The translations under genes and the position numbers were made by a program. This document shows, one piece after another, positions 7,801 through 13,005 of a stretch of 13,005 bases of DNA; positions within the stretch are counted from its first letter, which is position 1, and every line of letters starts with the position of its first letter. The notes below the pieces were generated by a model. That model made no database searches, was not told the DNA's origin, and saw only the letters and a list, made by a program, of their open reading frames with translations. The stretch lies in the NCBI GenBank assembly GCA_905373185.1, contig CAJPSE010000024.1, positions 1 through 13,005 of the forward strand. Reading direction: 5' to 3'. This DNA is from an uncultured Fretibacterium sp. (GTDB lineage Bacteria; Synergistota; Synergistia; Synergistales; Aminobacteriaceae).

Positions 7801-8148
7801 ATGGCCTTGAGACTGAAGATCATCATGGAGTTCGGCGGCTACCGCTGCGGCTGAGGGGGCGGAAGGGGGAGCTACACCCCGGAAGAGAAGGCTTCTTTTC
7901 CTCAACAGCAAAAGACCCATCGGGAGGTCGGCCAGCTGCTGCGCGCGCTGCGCGACCGTTATGGGGAGCGTCTGGACGTCTGCGTCATGGACCCCCGCAA
8001 TCCCCTGGCCCTTTTCGACATCTTCCGATACCGCGTCCGGCCGTCGCGTCCAACGTGGATCCTGGATCGGACGAAACTCTGCGACGGCATCCCCTCCTTC
8101 GATACCCTGCAGGAGGCGATCGACCGAAGCCTGGCCGTCCGAGCCTAG
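7801..8148 (+). CDS. Putative selenoprotein with a thioredoxin-like fold (in-frame TGA read as Sec)
   Basis: Translating from the ATG at 7801 gives 17 residues ending GGYRCG, then a TGA (7852-7854), then 97 further sense codons to a TAG at 8146. If the TGA encodes selenocysteine the product is 115 residues with a C16-G17-U18 motif. The part after the TGA is protein-like and GC-rich at third positions. It shows a helix-type segment (about 36-54), a strand DVCVMDP (59-65), then RPSRPTWILD (80-89), resembling the cis-proline strand of thioredoxins with P84, then GIPSFDTLQEAI. The N-terminus LRLKIIMEFGGYRCGU fits the first strand and redox-active loop. GAGGAGG nine bases upstream supports the start. 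Stem-loops directly after the TGA could act as a SECIS. The alternative is a pseudogene with one nonsense mutation. I do not recognise the exact family, and no sel genes are in view. Confidence 0.7.
7865..7901 (+). promoter_or_regulatory. Candidate bacterial SECIS stem-loops downstream of the in-frame TGA
   Basis: Two adjacent hairpins follow the TGA. The first pairs GGGG (7865-7868) with CCCC (7877-7880) around the loop GAGCTACA, beginning 14 bases past the TGA. The second spans 7881-7901 (GGAAGAGA / TCTTTTCC around AGGCT, 8 pairs including one G-U), beginning 26 bases past the TGA. Bacterial SECIS elements lie within the coding region just after the UGA and carry a G in the apical loop; both loops contain G. 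Which one, if either, binds SelB cannot be decided by eye. Confidence 0.45.
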
Positions 8149-8184
8149 GAAAACGGCGCAGAGGCTCCCCATAAAAGAGAAAAA

Positions 8185-8216
8185 TGCTAGATTGTCAAGC
8201 CAAATGCAACAGGTAA
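8185..8216. repeat. IS30-type terminal inverted repeat (one end)
   Basis: TAGATTGTCAAGCCAAATGC followed by AACAGG resembles the ends of IS30-family elements (TAGATT...GTCAA...TGCAACA). It lies just beyond the truncated transposase, at the side where its 3' end should be. The opposite end was not found. It starts 37 bases after the stop of the selenoprotein candidate. Confidence 0.5.
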
Positions 8217-8232
8217 ATGGTCGTCTGCTCAT

Positions 8233-8996
8233 TTCATTCGTACCACGCTCCCAGGGGCTGTGGGGATGGGCGAAGTACACAGGGACCCCCAAGGCAGCGG
8301 ATACTTCCTTGTGTCGCGCAAACTCCTTTCCGTTGTCCGTCGTCAGGCTGCGACACTCCACCCCCTCGAGCTGACGGATCAGGGCAGCCTGGACAGCGGT
8401 CACTGTCTTGTCCTCTATCTTTGCCGCCAACAGTAAACGGGTCTTGCGGTCGACCACGGTAACCAGGCCCCCGGTCTCCGGCTTGCCCAGGACGGTGTCT
8501 ATCTCCCAGTTCTCGATATCGAGCCTCTGCTCGACTTCCTTGGGGCAGAGCTCGATGGAAACGGTGTCCTTGATATGCCCCCGGCCATATGGCCTCGTTT
8601 TCCTCTTGTAGGGTTTGCCCCTGCGGCGTAGGTGTTTCCTCGCTTCAAAGGACAATCGCCCGGACTTCACGGCCCGGTAGATCGTGTTTACGGATACCTC
8701 AAGGGATTCCATGCCCTTGATCTGTTCCGGAGACCAGCCTTCCTCGAGCCGAGCCTGTAGAAGGGCTTGCAGCTCTTTGTCCTCCAGCTTGAAGGTCGGC
8801 CGGCAGCGTTTGCGGCGCAGACGATAGAGCTTGTCTGCCTCATGGGCACTGTAGGCTCCCTTGACGAGATTACGCCGGAGCTCCCTGCTGCCCCTTGATG
8901 GACTTCGGTTCAGGGTACCGGCAATCTTGCGGACTCCAGCTCCCTGAGTACGAAGACATAGTATACTTTCTCGCTCTGTTGCTGTAAGATGATGGT
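8233..8996 (-). pseudogene. IS30-family transposase, truncated at both ends
   Basis: The minus-strand frame from about 8996 encodes an IS30-type transposase. First comes the N-terminal HTH (HLTATERESILCLRTQ, then VRKIAGTLNRSPS and SRELRRN), then WSPEQIKG, then the DDE core: D in ENWEIDTVLG, D in LTTDNGKEF and E in HPHSPWERGTNE. All three catalytic residues survive. No start codon is available upstream, because the frame runs without ATG, GTG or TTG into the neighbouring IS3-like sequence. After WERGTNE the family sequence stops at 8233; the usual last 60-80 residues are missing and the DNA passes within about 20 bases into the IS end. This indicates an internal deletion plus 5' truncation. 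The frame stays open to 7759 only by chance, antisense to the selenoprotein candidate. It is almost certainly not an active element. Confidence 0.85.
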
Positions 8997-8997
8997 T

Positions 8998-9022
8998 ATA
9001 CTGCTTCCCTAAAATGAGACAG
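8998..9022. repeat. Probable left end of an IS3-type element
   Basis: The bases around ACTGCTTCCCTAAAATGAGA have the look of IS3-family ends (a TG/CC-rich tip followed by AAAATGAGACA) and lie about 40-60 bases upstream of an orfA start, the usual distance. They coincide with the point where the IS30 transposase loses its start. Judged from memory of the family pattern; no second end was found. Confidence 0.35.
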
Positions 9023-9058
9023 GTAAGAGGGAGAGTATCCGAATACTGTAATAGTGGT

Positions 9059-9391
9059 ATGAGCCGACAAAAAAATTATTCTGCAGAGTTTAAGTCACAG
9101 GCAGTCCTGGAGCTACTGAGAGGGGACAAGCCCCTCAATGAGCTTGCCGAGCAGTACCAGATAACCCCGGCAACTCTGAGTTCGTGGCACAGGGTATTCC
9201 AGGAACGGGCACGAACGGTCTTTCAGCAGGGACCTACGGAACAGGATAAGGAAATCACCCGTCAGAACGCCGAGATCGAGGCACTCCTTCGCCGAACGGC
9301 AACAACTGTGTCGCTGTTCGGCATAAGTGGCCGACACAGCGTCCAGGGCTTAACAGCCCTGGAGAGCTGGTCGTCTGCTTATCGGAGGTGA
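9059..9391 (+). pseudogene. IS3-family transposase OrfA fragment
   Basis: OrfA of IS3 elements is the HTH protein that precedes the integrase OrfB and is joined to it by frameshifting. The ATG at 9059 opens MSRQKNYSAEFKSQAVLELL, an HTH (LNELAEQYQITPATLSSWH, 27-44), then a polar coiled stretch QDKEITRQNAEIEALL to about residue 77 (near 9290). After that the frame continues for 33 codons into unrelated structured DNA and ends at 9391. No OrfB, catalytic DDE residues or A6G slippery site are present. The ribosome binding site is weak. It is the remnant of an element that appears to have inserted at the 5' end of the IS30 transposase. Confidence 0.75.
9291..9363. repeat. Interleaved inverted repeats (pseudoknot topology) plus a perfect 9-bp hairpin
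   Basis: Three sets of arms are visible. GCCGAAC (9291-9297) pairs with GTTCGGC (9316-9322). CTGTGTCG (9306-9313) pairs with CGACACAG (9332-9339). These two interleave, which is the arrangement of an H-type pseudoknot. Immediately after, TCCAGGGCT-TAAC-AGCCCTGGA (9342-9363) forms a perfect 9-pair hairpin. No T-run follows, so it is not an ordinary terminator. The segment lies between the orfA fragment and the Rpn-like fragment, 35 bases before the latter's ATG. Confidence 0.75.
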
Positions 9392-9398
9392 ACGAACG

Positions 9399-9764
9399 AT
9401 GCGGGAGATGGCACAGACGGATTCTCGCGTGGAACGGATGATGCAGCTGGAGTCGCTTTTTACGCGGGACCCTCAGTTGTTGAGGGACTATTTCATCGCC
9501 AGGCGCGACAGGGCGGATTACGAGAACAGCTTCAAACAAGCCCGAATTGACGGTTTTGCGGAAGGACAAGCCGAGGGACATGCGAAAGGGCATGCCGAAG
9601 GACGTGCCGAGGGCGAGGCCAGGGGCAGAGCCGAGGGCCTGGCTGAGGGACGTGCCGATATCGCACGACGGATGTTGGAGATGAACTGGGATCCGGAACA
9701 GATTGTCCAGGCAACGGGCTTGTCCTTGGATGAGATTATGGTGATCGGGGCGAACGGCAACTGA
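9399..9764 (+). CDS. C-terminal part of an Rpn/PD-(D/E)XK-type protein with AEG repeats
   Basis: The 121-residue product matches the C-terminal region of Rpn-like, PD-(D/E)XK-nuclease transposase-related proteins. A helical segment (about 11-50) is followed by a tetrad repeat of the type (A-E-G-x)n from 53 to 85, encoded by imperfect 12-base DNA repeats at 9555-9653, then ADIARRMLEMNWDPEQIVQA and TGLSLDEI, the usual closing helix-turn-helix-like motif. The N-terminal nuclease domain is absent: the frame has a stop at 9351 and nothing similar lies upstream. The ATG does have GGAGGTG about nine bases upstream, so the fragment could still be translated. In Rpn genes, internal starts are known to produce a short C-terminal protein that counteracts the full-length nuclease, so a surviving antitoxin-like piece is possible. 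A simple decaying pseudogene is equally likely. Confidence 0.65.
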   Translation: MREMAQTDSRVERMMQLESLFTRDPQLLRDYFIARRDRADYENSFKQARIDGFAEGQAEGHAKGHAEGRAEGEARGRAEGLAEGRADIARRMLEMNWDPEQIVQATGLSLDEIMVIGANGN

Positions 9765-9860
9765 GGAATCGAACGTAAGCATTTTTCTCCCGGAGTATGG
9801 GAACGGGCGATGCCGTCCTGTTCGTTCCCGAACGGCCATCGCGAATAGAAAGCTCTACGA

Positions 9861-9895
9861 TACCGCGGTACGAAAAGCCTCTTCCTGCGGTACGA
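9861..9895. promoter_or_regulatory. Palindrome and direct repeat upstream of murJ
   Basis: TACCGCGGTA (9861-9870) is a perfect 10-base palindrome. GCGGTACGA occurs at 9865-9873 and again at 9887-9895, 22 bases apart, about two helical turns. A possible -10 TACGAT (9856-9861) overlaps the palindrome. The arrangement would suit a dimeric repressor or activator, but no regulator is known for it. A further inverted repeat, GGGAACG (9799-9805) and CGTTCCC (9823-9829), lies upstream. Confidence 0.35.
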
Positions 9896-9922
9896 CAGCC
9901 GGATCGGAAGGGGCTGGATAAA

Positions 9923-11503
9923 GTGCAGGGATCTTCCCGTATGGTGCGCCACGCCTTGCTGATGATGGCGGGGACGCTGGTGAGCCGGGTGCTGGGCCTG
10001 GCCCGAGAGGTCCTCGTCGCCGCATTCTTCGGCGCGACTCGGAGCCTGGATGCCTTCAACGTCGCCTACACGCTGGCCAACCTAGCCCGGCAGCTCGTGG
10101 CGGAGGGGGCCCTGTCAGCGGCGTTCGTCCCCGTCTTCTCCCAGGCGCTCCAGGAGAGCCGGGAGCGTGCCCTCTCCCTGGGGCGGCAGGCCATGAGCAT
10201 CCTGATCGCGGCTTCGGGGCTCGTAACGCTCGCCGGCATCGGCCTGGCGCCGGTCCTGACGCATATCATGGCGCCCGGGTTCGACGCGGAGACCGCGGCA
10301 CTCGCCACCGGGCTGACGCGCTGGATGTTCCCCTTCCTGATCCTCATCTCCTTGGCCGCTCTGACGATGGGCGCGCTGAATAGCATGGGGTCCTTCTTCA
10401 TGCCCGCCTTGGCCCCTGCGCTCAGCAACCTGACCTTCATCGCCGCCGCACCGCTCCTCGCCGCCCGTTGGGGCGTCTACGGTCTGTCCGCCGCCGTGCT
10501 CTGCGGCGGGGCGGTGCACTTCGTGAGCCAGTGGCTCTGGGGCCTCCGCCTCGGCGCCCCCCTGCTTCCGGGACGACCCGACCTGAAGGACCCCGACCTG
10601 CTCCGGATGATGGCCCTGTTCCTTCCCTACGCCGCCGGCCTGTCCCTGAACCAGGTAAACCCCGTGATCAGCAGGATGCTGGGCTCCTTCCTCCAGGAGG
10701 GGACCATCTCGGTGCTGAACTACGCCAACCGCATCCTCCAGCTTCCCCTGGGGCTGTTCGTCATCGCCGTCTCTCAGGCCGTGCTGCCCCAGCTCTCCCG
10801 GGCCCGAGAGCCGGAGGACTTCGCCGAGACGCTGAGGCACGCGCTTCGCTTCACGCTCTTCATCGTGCTCCCGGCCTCGGCGGGGCTCATCCTGATCTCC
10901 CGGCCCTTCGTGCACCTGGTCTTCGTCCGGGGCGCATTCGGCGAGGGCGCCTGGGAGGCTACTTCGACATGTCTGAGCCTCGGGATGCTGGGGCTGCCGG
11001 GCATGGCATGCTCCACCGTCGTCATGCGGGGGCTCTACGCCCTGTCCCTCCCGCGCGCCGCCTTCGCGACCACGCTGTTCAGCGTCGCCTCCACCGCACT
11101 TTTGTCCCTGTTCCTCATGCCGATGGGCTATGCCGGGCTGGCGCTGGCCCCGAGCGTCGCCTTTACGCTCTCCGGCCTGGTGGGGCTGGGATACGTCCGC
11201 AGGAGGCTTGGCCGTCCCTTGGGCGTCCTCACGGGAGGCTGGACGCTCAGGATCGCAGCCTCGCTCGTCCTGCTGGTCCTCGTCACGGTAGCATACGGAC
11301 ATTTTCTGCCTTACGTCCCGGCCGCTTCCCTTGACCGCCGCGCGCTGTGGTGCCTCGGTGTCATCCTCGCCGGAACGGCGGCCTACGCGTCGGCGACGCT
11401 GGCCCTGCGCTGCGAGGAGTGGCGGTGGATCCGCGAGGCGTTCCCGCGTAGAGAAGAGGCCGATATGGCCGCCAAGCGCTCCCATTTCCGATTCAAAGAT
11501 TAG
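9923..11503 (+). CDS. murJ: Lipid II flippase MurJ
   Basis: MurJ (MviN) moves lipid II across the cytoplasmic membrane for peptidoglycan synthesis. The open frame reaches to 9797, but the likely start is the GTG at 9923, with GGAAGGGG nine bases upstream, giving 526 residues; an ATG at 9941 is the alternative. The protein is hydrophobic throughout with about 14 membrane segments. The charged residues needed for flipping in E. coli (R18, R24, D39, R52) appear at R22, R28, D43 and R56, a constant offset of four, in SRVLGLARE, LDAF and LARQL. The segment ISRMLGSF through LNYANRI is also typical. The C-terminal tail is basic. It begins a tight plus-strand cluster with an exported protein and tsaD; 158 bases separate it from the Rpn-like fragment. 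Confidence 0.94.
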   Translation: MQGSSRMVRHALLMMAGTLVSRVLGLAREVLVAAFFGATRSLDAFNVAYTLANLARQLVAEGALSAAFVPVFSQALQESRERALSLGRQAMSILIAASGLVTLAGIGLAPVLTHIMAPGFDAETAALATGLTRWMFPFLILISLAALTMGALNSMGSFFMPALAPALSNLTFIAAAPLLAARWGVYGLSAAVLCGGAVHFVSQWLWGLRLGAPLLPGRPDLKDPDLLRMMALFLPYAAGLSLNQVNPVISRMLGSFLQEGTISVLNYANRILQLPLGLFVIAVSQAVLPQLSRAREPEDFAETLRHALRFTLFIVLPASAGLILISRPFVHLVFVRGAFGEGAWEATSTCLSLGMLGLPGMACSTVVMRGLYALSLPRAAFATTLFSVASTALLSLFLMPMGYAGLALAPSVAFTLSGLVGLGYVRRRLGRPLGVLTGGWTLRIAASLVLLVLVTVAYGHFLPYVPAASLDRRALWCLGVILAGTAAYASATLALRCEEWRWIREAFPRREEADMAAKRSHFRFKD

Positions 11504-11520
11504 ACCGACAGGAGGTCTCC

Positions 11521-12084
11521 ATGAACAGACTCAAGGGAACCGTCGAAGAAATCGCCATCCTTTCGCTGGCATGTCTGCTGCTCTGCGCCCCCGCGTGGGG
11601 ACACGCCTCCGGCGAGTGGAAAAAAACGTTGGAGGCCCGGACCGCCCGGCTCTGGATCGACGCGCAGCTCCTGGACGACATCGTCCTGAACGCCCGTGCC
11701 GAGCTGAACGTCACCTGGCTGCCCCGGACCCTGAGGAGACGCCTGGAACGGGATCGCGACGTTCACGAGTGGGTCGTAACGGGGCTGAGCTGCTACTACC
11801 CCGCGGACAGGGAGGCGGAACGGCGCATGAAGGGCCGCGACGTCCTGGCCCTGAACTACCGCGCCGTGAAGAACTGGGACTTCGACCCGACACAGCTGAC
11901 CGTCGGGGGGTATCGCGTGACCCCGGAGGACCTGCTGGGGCATCGGGACCTGCGCGTCACGGGCGAACTGCCCCCCGGCACGGAGGGCACCCTGTTCCTC
12001 TGCGTCCCCGCCATCAAGCCCGGGAGCAGGGTCGAGATTGCGATGGGGCCGGACAGGGCCGTGCTCGAGGCGCCCGCGCGATGA
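11521..12084 (+). CDS. Exported protein of unknown function
   Basis: I do not recognise the family of this 187-residue protein. The N-terminus has a basic start, a hydrophobic core IAILSLACLLLCAPAW and a plausible signal peptidase I site after GHA (near residue 29); the cysteines at 18 and 22 do not form a good lipobox. The mature part is mixed polar with strand-like segments: ARLWIDAQLLDD, LNVTWLP, a charged helix RRRLERDRDVHEW, and a C-terminal part (LRVTGELPPGTEG, LFLCVPAI, SRVEIAMG) that reads like a small beta-sandwich. Two cysteines, at about 91 and 160, could form a disulfide. AGGAGGT five bases before the ATG is a strong ribosome binding site. It lies 17 bases after murJ and overlaps tsaD by four bases (ATGA), so the three are probably co-transcribed. 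An envelope role is inferred from export and position only. Confidence 0.85.
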   Translation: MNRLKGTVEEIAILSLACLLLCAPAWGHASGEWKKTLEARTARLWIDAQLLDDIVLNARAELNVTWLPRTLRRRLERDRDVHEWVVTGLSCYYPADREAERRMKGRDVLALNYRAVKNWDFDPTQLTVGGYRVTPEDLLGHRDLRVTGELPPGTEGTLFLCVPAIKPGSRVEIAMGPDRAVLEAPAR

Positions 12085-13005
12085 ACACGGGGCCGCTCGA
12101 TGCGGGGGCGCTGACGCTGGGAATCGAGACGAGCTGCGACGACACGGGCGTCGCCCTGATCCGGGGGGAACGCACCGTCGCCGCCGAGCTGCTCTCCAGC
12201 CAGATCCGGGACCATTCCCGGTTCGGCGGCGTAGTCCCGGAGTTCGCGGCGCGCAAGCACCTGGAGAACCTGCTGCCCCTCGTCGACGCCGTCCTGGAGA
12301 CGGCGAACGTATCGGGCAGGGACCTGGGCCTGCTCGCCGTCACCCGGGGACCGGGACTGATGGGGTCCCTGATGGTGGGCGTCCAGGCCGCCCGGGCGCT
12401 CTCCCAGGCTTGGGATGTTCCCGTCATAGGGGTCAACCATCTGGAGGGACATCTCTTCGCCCCCATGGTCGACACGGAGGACCTGCGTCCGCCCTTCCTG
12501 TCCCTGATCGTATCCGGAGGGCACACGGAGATCGTTCGGGTCGATGCCCTGGGGTGCTATACGGTGCTGGGGGAGACGCGCGACGACGCCGCGGGCGAGG
12601 CCTACGACAAGGCCGCGCGGGTGATGGGGCTCCCCTACCCTGGTGGGCCGGAGATAGACCGTCTGGCGCGGGAGGGGAATCCCCACGCCTTCGATTTTCC
12701 CGTACCGCTCAAGCAGACGAAGGAGATCGAGTTCAGCTTCAGCGGGCTGAAGACGGCTTTGTTATGGCAGGTGAAGCGGCTGGAGTCGGAGGGCCGGGAG
12801 CCGCCCCTCCCCGACCTCTGCGCCTCCTTCCGGCGTGCGGTGACGGACGCCCTGATCTCCAAGGTGAGCCTGGCCGTCCGGCGGACAGGCATCCGACGCG
12901 TCGCCGTGTCGGGCGGGGTCGCCGCCAACAGCGCCCTGCGCGCGGCGATGACGGGCGCGCGGGAAGCGCGGCACTGGACCGCCTGGCTCCCAAGCCCCAG
13001 CCGTT
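12081..13005 (+). CDS. tsaD: tRNA N6-threonylcarbamoyladenosine synthase subunit TsaD (runs off right edge)
   Basis: TsaD (formerly Gcp/YgjD) transfers the threonylcarbamoyl group to A37 of ANN-decoding tRNAs, working with TsaB and TsaE. The first 308 codons are present. LTLGIETSCDDTGVAL opens the ASKHA fold. VNHLEGHL carries the metal-binding H120 and H124. SGGHTEIV (145-152), GEAYDKAARVMGLPYPGG and SFSGLKTA are family signatures, and VSGGVAANSALR precedes the edge. The final LPSPSR fits the segment just before the conserved CTDNAAM motif, so the frame is intact where the window ends, with roughly 30-40 residues missing. The start ATG overlaps the preceding TGA (ATGA), implying translational coupling. 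Confidence 0.95.
   Translation, partial: MNTGPLDAGALTLGIETSCDDTGVALIRGERTVAAELLSSQIRDHSRFGGVVPEFAARKHLENLLPLVDAVLETANVSGRDLGLLAVTRGPGLMGSLMVGVQAARALSQAWDVPVIGVNHLEGHLFAPMVDTEDLRPPFLSLIVSGGHTEIVRVDALGCYTVLGETRDDAAGEAYDKAARVMGLPYPGGPEIDRLAREGNPHAFDFPVPLKQTKEIEFSFSGLKTALLWQVKRLESEGREPPLPDLCASFRRAVTDALISKVSLAVRRTGIRRVAVSGGVAANSALRAAMTGAREARHWTAWLPSPSR

Noticed and set aside
7759..8232. Extension of the IS30 transposase frame to 7759
   Set aside because: Family similarity stops at WERGTNE (8233). The remainder passes through the IS end and then runs antisense to the selenoprotein candidate, so it is an accidental fusion frame.
8199..9030. Similar sequences around ACAGGTAA at 8199-8219 and 9010-9030
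   Set aside because: They are in direct rather than inverted orientation and only about 15 of 19 bases match, so they do not form an IS terminal inverted repeat pair.
8218..9382. Near-identical 15-mers TGGTCGTCTGCTCAT (8218-8232) and TGGTCGTCTGCTTAT (9368-9382) flanking the IS debris
   Set aside because: They differ at one base and are not at recognisable element tips. A 14-of-15 match somewhere in 13 kb is expected by chance, so I do not call a target duplication or att site.
9797..9922. N-terminal extension of murJ to the ATG at 9797
   Set aside because: The 42 extra residues are polar and unlike MurJ, the ATG has no properly spaced ribosome binding site, and the E. coli residue offset supports a start at or near 9923.
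10115..11485. 456-codon minus-strand open frame
   Set aside because: It is antisense to murJ, and its product is a polar, Gly/Gln/Glu-rich shadow of a membrane protein gene.
1..13005. CRISPR arrays, tRNA or rRNA genes
   Set aside because: I saw no regularly spaced repeats of CRISPR type, no tRNA cloverleaf with a GTTCRA-type arm, and no rRNA sequence. The only periodic repeat is the 12-base coding repeat in the Rpn-like fragment.

Overview
The window looks like a GC-rich bacterial chromosome. Tentatively it comes from Synergistota or a GC-rich clostridial relative. That placement is inference from gene content and order (an L7Ae-like protein leading the str operon, a probable selenoprotein, an Rpn-type AEG-repeat remnant); no 16S rRNA or other marker is present to confirm it.

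Layout. (1) Positions 1-3556, minus strand: a ribosomal str operon in the order promoter, L7Ae/YbxF-like protein, rpsL, rpsG, fusA, tuf, with tuf running off the left edge. A near-consensus promoter lies just upstream of the L7Ae-like gene, and a hairpin that may attenuate transcription lies between rpsG and fusA. (2) 3584-4669, minus: rlmN (rRNA/tRNA adenine-C2 methyltransferase), ending in a short hairpin next to the str promoter. (3) 4773-6149, plus: a membrane-bound sensor histidine kinase with no response regulator in view. Its 3' end overlaps tail-to-tail with a DedA-family membrane protein. (4) 6082-7667, minus: dapF followed by dedA, translationally coupled by an overlapping stop and a TTG start. 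(5) 7801-8148, plus: a short gene that a standard ORF caller would miss. Its reading frame contains one internal TGA in a Cys-Gly-TGA motif at the N-terminus of a thioredoxin-like protein, with stem-loops directly downstream. I read it as a selenoprotein gene; it is the main discovery candidate here. (6) About 8185-9764: debris. It holds an IS30-family transposase lacking both its start and its C-terminus, an IS3-type orfA fragment abutting it, a strongly structured segment (interleaved inverted repeats plus a perfect hairpin), and the C-terminal part of an Rpn/PD-(D/E)XK-type protein that still has its own ribosome binding site. (7) 9923-13005, plus: murJ (lipid II flippase), an unrecognised exported protein and tsaD (tRNA t6A synthesis). 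They are tightly spaced and probably form an operon; tsaD runs off the right edge.

Most genes are housekeeping: translation (str operon, rlmN, tsaD) and envelope or peptidoglycan supply (dapF makes meso-diaminopimelate, murJ flips lipid II, dedA is a membrane carrier family). The accessory part is the 7.8-9.8 kb interval.
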